Shown: positions 24,332 to 35,448 of the stretch, in pieces
Layout: each line of letters begins with the position of its first letter
How positions within the stretch are numbered: the stretch's first letter is position 1
Origin: Corallococcus sp. EGB
GTDB lineage: Bacteria; Myxococcota; Myxococcia; Myxococcales; Myxococcaceae
Direction: 5' to 3'
Assembly: GCF_019968905.1 (NCBI RefSeq)
Contig: NZ_CP079946.1
Location: 7,537,356 to 7,601,355, forward strand
DNA: 64,000 nt
The notes under the pieces: generated by a model
Seen by the model: the letters and a program-made list of their open reading frames with translations, nothing else
The model's database searches: none
What the model was told of the DNA's origin: nothing
Position numbers and translations under genes: made by a program

Positions 24332-25528
24332 ATGGAACCGCTCTTCACGCCGGAGCAGCTCGCCGACATCCACGCCTACCACCAGCCCTATTACATCCGG
24401 GCGGCGGTGGAGCCCCTGACGCGGCTGGCCCTGTCGGCGCTCATCCTGGCCGTGCTCGTGCGGCCCGTGTACCGGGGGGCCGCGGCCGCGGCGGCGGCGC
24501 TGGAGCGCAGGTTCGGCCAGCGCTTGCGCAGGGCCCCGGTGAGCCGCGCCGTCTTCAGCGCCATGGACCGGCTGTGGGGCGAGCCCGGCTGGGGCACCGC
24601 GCTGCTCTTCGCGCTCTTCATCGACCTGGCCACCCAGCTGCTCTACGCCCCCGCGAACGTGTACTTCTTCTACGTGCTGGAGCACCGGCACGGCCTGTCC
24701 AACGACACGCCCGCCACCTTCGCGTGGACCTGGTTCAAGGGCGGCCTCGTGGGCGCCATCGCCCTGACGGCCCTCGTGGTGGGCCTGTACGGCCTGGCCC
24801 GCCGCGTGCGCCGCTGGTGGCTGGTGCTGGGCGTGCCCGTGGCCCTGCTGATGCTGGTGTCCTCCGCCCTGGACCCGTACCGCGCCCGCCTCTACTTCGA
24901 CCAGACGCCCCTGCCGGAGGGGCCGCTGCGCTCGCGCATCACCGCGCTGATGCGCGAGGCGGACATCACCTTCTCCGACGTGGTGGTGGAGAAGACGTCC
25001 GTGATGTCCAAGCGCATCCAGGCGTACTTCGCCGGGCAGGGCCCCACGCGCACCATCGTCCTCAACGACGTCATCCTGAAGGAGCTCTCCGAGGATGAAA
25101 TCCTGGCCGCGGTGGCCCATGAGGCGGGCCATGTGAACGAGCCCCGCTGGCCTGCCCGTATCGCGTCCTCGGGGGCGCTGATGGCCCTGCTCTTCCTCAT
25201 CGACCAACTGCTGCGCCTCTCCGCCCGCCGGGGCTGGTGGGGCGTCGAGCGCGCAGGCGACATCCGCACCCTGCCGCTGGTGTCGCTGGCGGTCTTCGTC
25301 CTCATCCTGCTCACGGCCCCCGTGTCCGGGGCGCTCTCCCGCCAGCGCGAGCGCGAGGCGGACCGCTACGGCCTGGCGCTCACCGGCGACGCCGGCGCCT
25401 TCCGCCGCATGCTGGTGAAGGCCGCCCGGGTGAACAAGATGGACCCCGAGCCCCCTCGTTGGGTCGTCCTCCAGGGCATGAGCCACCCCCCCATCGGGGA
25501 GCGGCTCGCCGCGCTCGACGCGCCCTGA
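24332..25528 (+). CDS. M48-family membrane metallopeptidase (Ste24/CAAX protease 1-like)
   Basis: A 398-residue integral membrane zinc protease. Several membrane helices (about residues 25-45, 85-110, 130-150, 160-180, 285-310, 325-345) surround the zinc site HEAGH at 263-267, within ILAAVAHEAGHVNE. The downstream EREADRYGLALTG supplies the third zinc ligand (Glu) and the conserved Asp. The N-terminal HRHGLSNDTPATFAWTWFKG matches the conserved Ste24 loop before the helix bundle. Eukaryotic Ste24 cleaves prenylated proteins; bacterial homologues have other membrane-protein substrates, so the target here is unknown. It follows the TPR lipoprotein by 18 bases in the same direction, which may indicate a functional pair in the envelope. 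Confidence 0.92.
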   Translation: MEPLFTPEQLADIHAYHQPYYIRAAVEPLTRLALSALILAVLVRPVYRGAAAAAAALERRFGQRLRRAPVSRAVFSAMDRLWGEPGWGTALLFALFIDLATQLLYAPANVYFFYVLEHRHGLSNDTPATFAWTWFKGGLVGAIALTALVVGLYGLARRVRRWWLVLGVPVALLMLVSSALDPYRARLYFDQTPLPEGPLRSRITALMREADITFSDVVVEKTSVMSKRIQAYFAGQGPTRTIVLNDVILKELSEDEILAAVAHEAGHVNEPRWPARIASSGALMALLFLIDQLLRLSARRGWWGVERAGDIRTLPLVSLAVFVLILLTAPVSGALSRQREREADRYGLALTGDAGAFRRMLVKAARVNKMDPEPPRWVVLQGMSHPPIGERLAALDAP

Positions 25529-25719
25529 GCGCTTCTCAAGAAGCCGCCGGTGGATGGACCTCCACTCCGCCCCCTCGCCATCCAGGCCCACCCTCCGGCG
25601 GCCGCCCCCGGACCGCTCCCCAACTGTCCGGCGGCACAACCGTCTTGAGACGACTCCCCCTTCAGCCCCACTCGTGCGGCGCCCCCCTTTCCTGACGGCG
25701 GGCCGCACGCGAGGAGGCG

Positions 25720-26241
25720 CTACGTCGGTGCGCCCTCCTTCAGCTTCTCCACCGCCACCAGGGTGATGGCCTTCACCAGGGACTTCGCGCGGCGCCCCGC
25801 GGCCGTCTCCCCGTGCGGATCCACCTCCACCGCGTTGGCGATGTCCGTGAAGCCCTGCCGCTCGCCCCGGCGCAGGTGCAGCTCACCCCGGCCCGTCAGC
25901 GCCACGGGGTTGCGCGGATCTCCGGTCAGCGCGTGCGTGTACTCGGTGAGCGCGTCCTCCACCCGCCCGAGCTTCTGGTACACCGTGCCCAGCGCCGCGT
26001 GCGCCGCCGAGTCCTTCGGGTTCCCCTCCACGAGCCCCTCGAAGAGGATGCGCGCCTCCTCCAGCCGGCCCGCCGCCGCCAGGTCGCAGCCCACCTGCGC
26101 GATGGCCTTCGCCTCCTCGAAGGTCATCCCCTCCACCTCCGCCCAGGTCGTCTCCCCTCGCGCGAACGCCTTCAGCCTGCGCGCCGTTCCGCGCTCCATC
26201 GTCCGTCCCTCGCCGCCTTCGTGCTTGATGATGCGTCCCAT
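25720..26241 (-). CDS. TPR protein resembling type III secretion chaperones (SycD/LcrH-like)
   Basis: A 173-residue all-helical protein with three TPR units between about residues 45 and 150: AIAQVGCDLAAAGRLEEARIL, then AHAALGTVYQKLGRVEDALTEY and NPVALTGRGELHLRRGERQG. The size, three-TPR layout and lack of a signal peptide are those of class II type III secretion chaperones (SycD/LcrH/IpgC), which hold translocator proteins in the cytosol before export. The gene is the immediate downstream neighbour of a NolX/HrpF-like gene, whose stop overlaps its GTG. Start: the ATG at 26241 has a GAGGG site five bases upstream; an in-frame GTG at 26253 is also possible. A general TPR scaffold remains an alternative, as TPRs are abundant in myxobacteria. 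Confidence 0.72.
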   Translation of the reverse strand: MGRIIKHEGGEGRTMERGTARRLKAFARGETTWAEVEGMTFEEAKAIAQVGCDLAAAGRLEEARILFEGLVEGNPKDSAAHAALGTVYQKLGRVEDALTEYTHALTGDPRNPVALTGRGELHLRRGERQGFTDIANAVEVDPHGETAAGRRAKSLVKAITLVAVEKLKEGAPT

Positions 26242-26249
26242 GGCGGCCC

Positions 26250-27761
26250 TCACGCGCTGCGCAGGTTGGAGATGGCCGTCTTCGCCATCTCGTTGAACTT
26301 CGACGACATGTTGCTCATCAGGTCGAACATGGCCTTGCGCTTCTCCATCAGCGTCTGAAGCCGCAGCTCCAGCTCCTGCATGCTCGTGTCCAGCTTCGCG
26401 CCGCGCGCCTTGTCCGAGTCGCTGGTGCCCAGCGTGGCGCGATCCTCGCGGGCGCTCGCCATCTGGTTCATCACGCCCAGCAGCTCGTCGTCGGTGTCCT
26501 CGGTGATGCCCATGAGCAGGGCCTGCACCTTCTGCTCGATGCTCATGTTCGGGTTGTCCACGATGTCCCGCGCCCGCGAGCCCCCCGTGCTCCGGCCGCT
26601 GCCACCCGGCCGCTTCGCCACCGAGGCCAGCTCCGCGTCCAGGTCCTGCCAGCGGGTGACGCCGTCCCGGCCGCCGCTGGCCGCCATCTCCAGGCGGTTC
26701 CAGTACTCCGGGTGGTCCTTGAAGAACTGCGCGGCGCGCTTGAGCGTGGAGGACGCCGCCGGGCTGTCCAGCACCGCCGCCAGGTCCGCCATCGTCACCT
26801 TGCCGTCCTTCGTCCCCTTCGCCGTGTCGAAGGTGTCCCAGTTCTCATCCAGCACCCTGAGCGCGTCGGCGTACTCCGCGAGGTCCGGATCCGCCGCCCC
26901 CGAGCCCCCGCTGTGCCCCGGCCGCCCCGTGCCCCCGGTGCTCCCGCCGCCATGCCCCGGCCGGCCCGACACGCCTCCGTCCGTGCTTCCCGTGCCGCTG
27001 CCCGGCCGCCCTGCTCCGCTTCCCGGCCCCGGCCCGGAACCGCCACCGGTGGCGGGCGGCGCGCAGTCCAGGGGCGGGGGCACACAGTCCGAGGGCGAGG
27101 GAGACGGACGGCCCGGCCGCTCCGGACGCCCGTACTTCGCGAACTCCGCGGCCACCCGCTTGGACTCCTGCTGGAGGGACCTCACGTCGAAGCGGTCATC
27201 GTTGAGGCCCGGCAGCGACAGCAGGAGCAGCTTCTGCTTCGCCGTGTCCACCTGTTCGAAGAACGACCGGTTGTCGACCAGGAACTTCGCCGCGTCCCGG
27301 AGCGAGGGCGACACGTTCCGGTCCTGGGAGATGCGCTGGAGGTCCGCGTGCGACAGCGTGCCGTCCTTCTTGCCGTCCAGCAGGTCCAGGTAGCCGAAGT
27401 TCGCCTCCAGCGTGCGCAGCGAGTCCGCGTAGTCCAGCAGCTTGGGGTCCAGCGGGCTGCGGCTCCCGGACGCGCCCCCCGTCCCCTGCGACACGGAGCC
27501 GCTGGAGTAGCCCGCGCCCGCCTTCGCGGCGTCCCGGGGCGCGCAGTACTCCGTCTTCGCGGACGGGTTCTTCTTCAGCTCATCCGCCACGCCCAGCGCG
27601 CCGCTGGCCGCCATCATCACGTTGCCGCTCATCACCCCCGCGGCCGTCTTGATGGAGTTCGTGAGGACGGGGGGAAGTCCCAGGGCGCCCCCCGCCAGGT
27701 CGGTCACGGCGGCCATCGGACCGCCCAGCAGGTTCGCCACGCCTTTCAGGATGTCGAGCAT
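26250..27761 (-). CDS. Putative T3SS translocon-like protein with NolX/HrpF-type repeats
   Basis: A 503-residue protein. The N terminus has a hydrophobic Gly/Ala-rich stretch (about residues 5-60, GGPMAAVTDLAGGALGLPP) without a normal signal peptide. Two related units of about 65 residues follow, near 106-170 (LLDYADSLRTLEANFGYLD, then DGTLSHADLQ) and 293-360 (LAEYADALRVLDENWDTFD, then DGKVTMADL), separated by a Gly/Pro/Ser linker. The unit pattern (hydrophobic helix, xDGx(V/I)(T/S)xxDL loop, helix) resembles the repeats of the Rhizobium NolX and Xanthomonas HrpF translocon proteins. A Met-rich coiled coil (about 430-503) closes the protein. GGGAG lies nine bases before the ATG at 27761. The downstream chaperone-like gene overlaps it. 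No secretion apparatus genes are present in the window, so export by a T3SS is an inference. Confidence 0.68.
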   Translation of the reverse strand: MLDILKGVANLLGGPMAAVTDLAGGALGLPPVLTNSIKTAAGVMSGNVMMAASGALGVADELKKNPSAKTEYCAPRDAAKAGAGYSSGSVSQGTGGASGSRSPLDPKLLDYADSLRTLEANFGYLDLLDGKKDGTLSHADLQRISQDRNVSPSLRDAAKFLVDNRSFFEQVDTAKQKLLLLSLPGLNDDRFDVRSLQQESKRVAAEFAKYGRPERPGRPSPSPSDCVPPPLDCAPPATGGGSGPGPGSGAGRPGSGTGSTDGGVSGRPGHGGGSTGGTGRPGHSGGSGAADPDLAEYADALRVLDENWDTFDTAKGTKDGKVTMADLAAVLDSPAASSTLKRAAQFFKDHPEYWNRLEMAASGGRDGVTRWQDLDAELASVAKRPGGSGRSTGGSRARDIVDNPNMSIEQKVQALLMGITEDTDDELLGVMNQMASAREDRATLGTSDSDKARGAKLDTSMQELELRLQTLMEKRKAMFDLMSNMSSKFNEMAKTAISNLRSA

Positions 27762-27972
27762 CAGTACTCCCGCGCGACGGGTGGAAGTGGGTGCTGCCGG
27801 GTGCCGCGCGCCGTCTCTTCGGACGCGGTCAGGCATTGCAGCGGCGGTGCCGGGCGCGCCCGAGCGCGGGGCGAGTCGAAACGCGGGGTTGGCGGCAGGG
27901 GCCGTCCTGCCGCGTCCCCGCTCGCGGACGGGGCGGTCCGTCCCGGAGGATTGCGGTTAGAGTCCCGCGCCC

Positions 27973-28425
27973 ATGCGCACCTTCGGGCTCGACTACGGCA
28001 CCAAGACCATCGGGGTGGCCGTCTCGGATGGACTGGGGCTCACCGCCCAGGCGGTCACCACCGTGTGGCGCACGTCGCTCAAGGCGGACCTGGCGGAGCT
28101 GTCCCGGCTGGTGAAGGAGCACGAGGTGACGCGCTTCGTCCTCGGGCTGCCGCTCAACATGAACGGTTCGGAGGGGCCCCGCGCGGAGGCCACGCGCAAG
28201 TTCGCGCAGACGCTGGAGAGCGCGCTCGGACTGCCCGTGGAGTTGTGGGACGAGCGGCTGTCCACCGTGGCCGCCCAGCGCACCCTGCTGGAGGCGGACG
28301 TGCGCCGGGAGAAGCGGCGGGAGGTGATTGATCAGCTCGCCGCGCAGTTCATCCTGCAGGGCTGGCTGGACGCGCACCGCCCCGCGGACACCGGCTACGA
28401 CGACGACTACGACCCGGAGGGCTGA
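27973..28425 (+). CDS. ruvX: YqgF/RuvX putative Holliday junction resolvase / pre-16S nuclease
   Basis: A 150-residue RNase H-like protein of the YqgF/RuvX family. The catalytic Asp7 is in GLDYGTKTIGVAVSD, the second acidic region is around VELWDERLST, and the third is the C-terminal DQLAAQFILQGWLD. The length (about 140-160) and domain are standard. In E. coli the family member processes the 5' end of pre-16S rRNA, and other members act on recombination intermediates; both roles are possible here. No strong ribosome site is visible before the ATG. The gene lies divergent from the T3SS-like gene (211 bases between) and converges on the glycosyltransferase gene across only 30 bases. Confidence 0.95.
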   Translation: MRTFGLDYGTKTIGVAVSDGLGLTAQAVTTVWRTSLKADLAELSRLVKEHEVTRFVLGLPLNMNGSEGPRAEATRKFAQTLESALGLPVELWDERLSTVAAQRTLLEADVRREKRREVIDQLAAQFILQGWLDAHRPADTGYDDDYDPEG

Positions 28426-28455
28426 GCCGCACCTCCGGGGGCTCCCGACGGCGGA

Positions 28456-30042
28456 CTACGGCTGACGCCGGTACACGTGGAGCGGCGCGGTGAAGCCGTC
28501 CTGCTCCTCGTACGCGACGCCGTCGAGCGTCAGCGTCCGCCCGTCCAGCTTCACGCCGGGGTCCTTCACCAGGTTGCCCCCGTCGAAGCGCACCAGCACG
28601 TCCGGCCGGGCATCCGCCATGCGCTGGCGGAAGGTGTCCCAGCGCACGCGCGCCATGCGCATCTCCGGCAGCGTGGAGAAGAAGGCCACCTGCAGGTCCA
28701 TGTAGCGCGGGTCGTCGTCGATGGCCGCCGCGCCGCCCTTCGACGCCACCTCCTCCTTGAGGAAGCGCGCCACCTGCATCACCGCCACCGGGTTCGTGGA
28801 CGTGGGGCTCACCGGGCGCAGCGAGTCGTGCAGCCCGCCCTCGGTGCGGAAGGTGTAGATGCCCAACGCCGCCGGCATCACCACCGCCAGCACCGCGCTC
28901 ACGCCCACCACCGCGCGACGCGCGAGGTCACCGCGGTTGCCCACCACCGCCGCCAGGCCCGGCGCCATGAACACCGGCAGGAGCACCAGCTGCGTCACCG
29001 TGAAGCGGGCCAGCGGCACGAAGCTCAGGAGCACCGCCGCGCGCAACGTGAAGTACAGCGCGGGCAGCACCGCCATCACCACCAGCCAGCGCGTCTCCGG
29101 GTGCTCCTTCCACGCGCGCACCATGCCCACCCCGCCCAACAGCGCCACGCCGGGCGTCAGCGTGAAGAGCGCCACCGCGGGCCAGAACCCCAGCTGCTGC
29201 AGCCGCCAGCCAATCGCCCCGCCTGCCCCACCGGAGTCCGCCACCCACTGCTTGTGGAAGCTCTCCACCGCGTTGATGGGGAAGAACGGGTCTCCGTGCG
29301 CCAGCTCGTTGCCCTGCATCCACAACAGCGGGAACGGCAGGCACACCAGGCCGAAGCCGACCGCGCGCGTCAGCGACGCCACCCGGTCCTCGCTGCTGAA
29401 CACCAGCGCCGCGGTGATGAGCGGGATGTACAGCCACGCGTCGTAGCGCAGCGCGCACGCGAAGTTCAGCAGCACCGCGCCCCAGAACAGCGGCTGGAAG
29501 CGGTTCTCCTCCACCCCTTCCGCCACCAGCGCGAACACCGCCAGCATGAAGAAGAGCGACACCGCCTCGCTGCCCGCCGTGGTGGAGAACTGCAGGTGCA
29601 TGCCCCACGCGCTGAAGGCCAGCCCCGCCGCCACGCCCGCGCGCCAGCCGAACAGCCGCCGCGTCAGCGCGAACAGCGGCACCACCGACAGCACGCCGAA
29701 CACCAGGCTCACCAGCCGGCCCGCCACGTCGCGCTCGAACACCGACAGCACCGCGCCCACCAGGTACACGTGCAGCGGGCCGAACTGGAACGTCCCGTCC
29801 TTGTAGGAGGTGATGACGTGGGGCGCGGCCAGCCAGCGCTCCGCCAGCTCCGTGCGCACCACCGCGTCCCCGAAGAGGTTCTCGTTGATGAAGAACACCC
29901 CCAGCCGGGGCAGGAGCGCCGCCACGAGCAAGAGCCCCACCAACCACCGGGTGGACGGCTCGGGCCGGGGCGCGGGCACCGCGGACAGGCCGGGCACGGC
30001 GGGAGGGGACACAGGGGCGGCGGGACTCGAAGCGGGAACCAT
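28456..30042 (-). CDS. GT39/PMT-like integral membrane glycosyltransferase
   Basis: A 528-residue polytopic membrane protein with roughly ten or more hydrophobic helices. It follows the dolichyl-phosphate-mannose-protein mannosyltransferase/ArnT layout: after the first helix (WLVGLLLVAALLPRLGVFF) a periplasmic loop with Asp (NENLFGDAVVRTELAERW), a segment like DGTFQFGPLHVYLVG, and ALTRRLFGWRAGVAAGLAFS. The C terminus is a small soluble domain (VRFDGGNLVKDPGVKLDG). Such enzymes move a sugar from a polyprenyl-phosphate donor to lipids, glycans or proteins at the outer face of the inner membrane; the acceptor is unknown. The N-terminal 25 residues are Pro/Ala-rich. It starts opposite the prkA leader. 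Confidence 0.85.
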   Translation of the reverse strand: MVPASSPAAPVSPPAVPGLSAVPAPRPEPSTRWLVGLLLVAALLPRLGVFFINENLFGDAVVRTELAERWLAAPHVITSYKDGTFQFGPLHVYLVGAVLSVFERDVAGRLVSLVFGVLSVVPLFALTRRLFGWRAGVAAGLAFSAWGMHLQFSTTAGSEAVSLFFMLAVFALVAEGVEENRFQPLFWGAVLLNFACALRYDAWLYIPLITAALVFSSEDRVASLTRAVGFGLVCLPFPLLWMQGNELAHGDPFFPINAVESFHKQWVADSGGAGGAIGWRLQQLGFWPAVALFTLTPGVALLGGVGMVRAWKEHPETRWLVVMAVLPALYFTLRAAVLLSFVPLARFTVTQLVLLPVFMAPGLAAVVGNRGDLARRAVVGVSAVLAVVMPAALGIYTFRTEGGLHDSLRPVSPTSTNPVAVMQVARFLKEEVASKGGAAAIDDDPRYMDLQVAFFSTLPEMRMARVRWDTFRQRMADARPDVLVRFDGGNLVKDPGVKLDGRTLTLDGVAYEEQDGFTAPLHVYRRQP

Positions 30043-30610
30043 GGCGCGCGCGAGGATACGCAGGCAGGGCTCAAAGCCAAGCCAGCGCCCCGCCCCCCTC
30101 CCTGATGCCCGCCCGCCTGCCTTGCCCTCCAGGCATCACTTCCCCGGGCAGCGCGCGATCCGCCCCGTTACGCACCCCGGCAGGCGGGGCGAACCGGTGC
30201 GCCGGCCGTCACGCCGACATGTGGAGCGGACACGGACGCCACCCCACAGTGAGGGCCTGCCCGGACGGGGTGTCCTCCAGCAGGGGTCCAATCGTCGGGA
30301 AGTACGCGCTTGGGCCCGACGGGACCGGACACATCGCACCGGGGGGGCTCCTCCCGAGGCGGGGCCCGGTCCTTATAATCAAGGTGCCTTTTCACCCCGT
30401 GGAGGAGGGCGGCCTTCCCTCCGACACGAGCCGAACGCGCGGTCCCACTCCGCGGCGGGGTCCCGAAGGGGCTGAAGCTTCGCGATTGTCGTCGCCTGGG
30501 ACCTCTTCGGAGTGGGTGTGGAATGGCCTTCCAGCCCTCCAGGTTCACCATGCTGGCCCCCCGGAAGCGCGCGACCCTCGCGTCCTCCCGTGAGGCTACG
30601 AGGGAGAGAC
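30043..30610. other. Long intergenic leader upstream of prkA
   Basis: About 570 bases without a convincing gene on either strand; the open frames here are short and lack family motifs. It separates the divergent starts of the glycosyltransferase and prkA. A perfect TATAAT hexamer stands at 30374-30379, about 230 bases before the prkA ATG, but I see no -35 at the right distance. I could not find a convincing sigma-54 -24/-12 element, although the E. coli prkA homologue yeaG is known to be under stress control. The region likely holds the regulatory DNA of the operon. Confidence 0.5.
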
Positions 30611-32674
<2,064 letters not shown>

Positions 32675-32709
32675 CGCGATAGCGCCTTGTCCAAGAGGGA
32701 CGTGACACC

Positions 32710-33819
32710 GTGACCTTGAAGATCCACCAGGACCACTCCCGCTTCAAACAGATCGTCCGCGGGAAGATCAAAGCCAACCTGCGCAAGTACGTGCAGAAGG
32801 GCGAGATGCTGGGCAAGAAGGGCAAGGATGCCATCAGCATCCCCATCCCCTTCATCGACATCCCGCGCTTCAAGTACGGCCACAAGGAGCAGGGCGGCGT
32901 CGGACAGGGTGACGGTGACGTGGGTCAGCAGCTCGGCCCCGGGGCGGTGGAGCCCGGGGACGGGCACCAGGCCGGCCAGGGCGAGGGAGACCACGCCCTG
33001 GAGGTGGACGTCACCCTGGAGGAGCTGGCGCAAATCCTGGGAGAAGAGCTCCAGCTGCCGCGGATTGAACGGCGGCAGAACGAGCGCATCGTCACCCAGA
33101 AGGTGAAGTACACCGGCGTGAACACCACGGGCCCGGAGTCCCTGCGCCACTTCAAGCGCACCTTCAAGCAGGCCCTGAAGCGGCAGATCGCCACCGGCAC
33201 CTACGACCCGAAGATGCCGGTCATCATCCCCACGCGCGAGGACCGCAGGTACCGCAGCTACAAGCTGCAGGAGCTGCCGGAGACGAACGCGGTCATCATC
33301 TACATGATGGACGTGTCCGGCTCGATGGGGGACGAGCAGAAGGAGATCGTCCGCATCGAGAGCTTCTGGCTCGATACGTGGCTCAAGCACCAGTACAAGG
33401 GACTGGAGTCGCGCTACATCATCCACGACGCGGTGGCGCGGGAAGTGGACCGCGACACCTTCTTCCACACCCGCGAGTCCGGCGGGACGATGATCTCCAG
33501 CGCGTACAAGCTGTGCCGGGACATCATCCAGGCGGACTACCCCAAGAGCGCGTGGAACATCTACCCGTTCCACTTCAGCGACGGGGACAACTGGAGCGCG
33601 GACGACACGCGCCAGTGCATCGAGATGCTCCGCAACGACATCCTCCCGCAGGTGAACCAGTTCGCCTACGGGCAGGTGGAGTCCCCCTACGGCAGCGGGC
33701 AGTTCATCAAGGACCTGCGCGAGGCGGTGGGTGACTCGAACAACGTCTCGCTGAGCGAGATCGCGGACAAGGACGCCATCTACGCTTCCATCAAGGACTT
33801 CCTCGGCAAGGGGCGCTGA
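32710..33819 (+). CDS. YeaH/DUF444 family von Willebrand-type protein
   Basis: A 369-residue DUF444 protein, the usual partner of PrkA (yeaG-yeaH in E. coli). The N terminus is basic with [16 protein letters not shown], followed by a Gly-rich disordered loop (about residues 65-95, [15 protein letters not shown]). The C-terminal half has a von Willebrand A-like fold with a MIDAS-type motif DVSGSMG at about 201-207 and a metal-coordinating region ([11 protein letters not shown]). These support metal-dependent protein binding rather than catalysis. The start is GTG at 32710, with an AAGAGGGA site about ten bases before it. It sits 35 bases after prkA and 41 before spoVR on the same strand. Molecular role still unknown in the family. 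Confidence 0.94.
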   Translation: MTLKIHQDHSRFKQIVRGKIKANLRKYVQKGEMLGKKGKDAISIPIPFIDIPRFKYGHKEQGGVGQGDGDVGQQLGPGAVEPGDGHQAGQGEGDHALEVDVTLEELAQILGEELQLPRIERRQNERIVTQKVKYTGVNTTGPESLRHFKRTFKQALKRQIATGTYDPKMPVIIPTREDRRYRSYKLQELPETNAVIIYMMDVSGSMGDEQKEIVRIESFWLDTWLKHQYKGLESRYIIHDAVAREVDRDTFFHTRESGGTMISSAYKLCRDIIQADYPKSAWNIYPFHFSDGDNWSADDTRQCIEMLRNDILPQVNQFAYGQVESPYGSGQFIKDLREAVGDSNNVSLSEIADKDAIYASIKDFLGKGR

Positions 33820-33860
33820 AGACGAGCGCTTCTGTCATCCCCCACCGGAGCCACCGCCCC

Positions 33861-35354
33861 ATGCCCAAGAGCCTCTCACCGCGACTCGCCGCGCTTCGGG
33901 ATGAAATCCACGGCTACGCCAAGGAGTTCGGCCTGGATTTCTTCGACACCGTCTTCGAGATGGTGTCCTACGACGAGATGAACATGGTGGCCGCCTACGG
34001 CGGCTTCCCCACCCGCTACCCCCACTGGCGCTGGGGCATGGAGTACGAGCAGCTGGCGAAGGGGTACGAGTACGGGCTTTCGAAAATCTACGAGCTCGTC
34101 ATCAACAACGACCCCTGCTACGCGTACTTGATGGAGAGCAACCCGGAGGTGGACCAGAAGCTGGTGATGGCCCACGTCTACGGCCACTGCGACTTCTTCA
34201 AGAACAACTTCTCCTTCCGGCACACCAACCGCCGGATGATTGATGACATGGCCAACCATGCCACCCGCGTCCGGCGCTGGGTGGACAAGATTGGCGTGGA
34301 GAAGGTGGAGGACTTCATCGACCGGACGCTGTCCTTGGAGAACCTCATCGACCAGCACGCGCCCCACATCCGGCGCAACCCGGATCCGCAGCGCGCGGAA
34401 GAGGAGGCCAAGTCCAACGAGCGCGTGGAGGGCTTCAAGGTGAACCGCGAGTACATGCGCGGCTTCATCAACCCCTCCGAGTTCATGGACTCCCAGCGCA
34501 AGCGCGCCGAGGACGAGAAGCAGCAGCGCAAGCGCTTCCCGGAGCGCCCGCAGCGCGACGTGCTCTACTTCCTCTTGGAGCACGCGCCGCTGGAGCCCTG
34601 GGAGGTGGACATCCTCTCCATCCTGCGCGACGAGGCGTACTACTTCGCGCCGCAGGGCCAGACGAAGATCATGAACGAGGGGTGGGCCAGCTACTGGCAC
34701 TCCACCATCATGACCCGCCGGGCGCTGAAGGACGATGAGATCATCGACTACGCGGACCACCACTCGGGCACCATGGGCGTGCGCCCCGGCGCCATCAACC
34801 CGTACAAGCTGGGCATCGAGCTGTGGCGGGACATCGAGGACCGGTGGAACAAGGGCCGGTTCGGCAAGGAGTGGGACGAGTGCGATGACCTTCGCGCGCG
34901 CCAGGCCTGGGACAAGAAGCTGGGCGCGGGGCGTGAGAAGATCTTCGAGGTGCGCAAGCACTACAACGACATCACCTTCATCGACACGTTCCTCACCGCC
35001 GAGTTCGCCCAGCAGCAGAAGCTCTTCGTCTACGGCTTCAACGACAAGCGCAACTCGTGGGAGATCCTGGACCGTGAGTTCCGCAAGGTGAAGAACAAGC
35101 TGCTCACGTCGCTCACCAACTTCGGGCAGCCCATCATCGAGGTGGTGGACGGCAACTACGAGAACCGCTCGGAGCTGCTGCTCGCGCACAAGCACGACGG
35201 GCAGGACCTGAAGGGCGACTACGCGCGGGAGACGCTGCGCAACCTCCAGAGCCTCTGGCGCCGGCCGGTGAACATCATCACCCGCTACGACGGCAAGGGG
35301 ACCCTGTTGCGCTACGACGGGCAGCACCACTCGGAAAAGAAAGTGGAGCTGTAA
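33861..35354 (+). CDS. spoVR: SpoVR family protein
   Basis: A 497-residue member of the SpoVR family, which in Bacillus subtilis is involved in spore cortex formation and in E. coli is YcgB. Recognisable stretches are FDTVFEMVSYDEMNMVAAYGG near the N terminus (abridged), FPTRYPHWRWGMEYEQLAKG, HVYGHCDFFKNN, MNEGWASYWH and DYADHHSGTM. The conserved His/Glu residues in VYGHCDFF, NEGWASYWHS and ADHHSG suggest a metal site, although no activity is established in the family. The length matches (about 480-520). It is the third gene of the prkA-yeaH-spoVR operon; in myxobacteria this operon may act in spore formation or stress resistance. That role is inferred from the families. Confidence 0.96.
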   Translation: MPKSLSPRLAALRDEIHGYAKEFGLDFFDTVFEMVSYDEMNMVAAYGGFPTRYPHWRWGMEYEQLAKGYEYGLSKIYELVINNDPCYAYLMESNPEVDQKLVMAHVYGHCDFFKNNFSFRHTNRRMIDDMANHATRVRRWVDKIGVEKVEDFIDRTLSLENLIDQHAPHIRRNPDPQRAEEEAKSNERVEGFKVNREYMRGFINPSEFMDSQRKRAEDEKQQRKRFPERPQRDVLYFLLEHAPLEPWEVDILSILRDEAYYFAPQGQTKIMNEGWASYWHSTIMTRRALKDDEIIDYADHHSGTMGVRPGAINPYKLGIELWRDIEDRWNKGRFGKEWDECDDLRARQAWDKKLGAGREKIFEVRKHYNDITFIDTFLTAEFAQQQKLFVYGFNDKRNSWEILDREFRKVKNKLLTSLTNFGQPIIEVVDGNYENRSELLLAHKHDGQDLKGDYARETLRNLQSLWRRPVNIITRYDGKGTLLRYDGQHHSEKKVEL

Positions 35355-35448
35355 GGCCGGGCGTCCCAAGCAGGCAGGCGGGCTGACGGAGCGCGGTCAG
35401 GATTTGGGCGGAGGGCCAACAGTCCTCTACACTCCTGTATCGCCCCCC

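Noticed and set aside
23150-25708. 852-codon minus-strand frame across the TPR lipoprotein and the M48 protease
   Set aside because: Two well-supported plus-strand genes with lipobox, TPRs and an HEAGH site occupy the same DNA.
30374-30379. Perfect TATAAT as a prkA promoter
   Set aside because: No -35 hexamer at a suitable distance and in high-GC DNA a single hexamer is weak evidence; mentioned only in the leader description.
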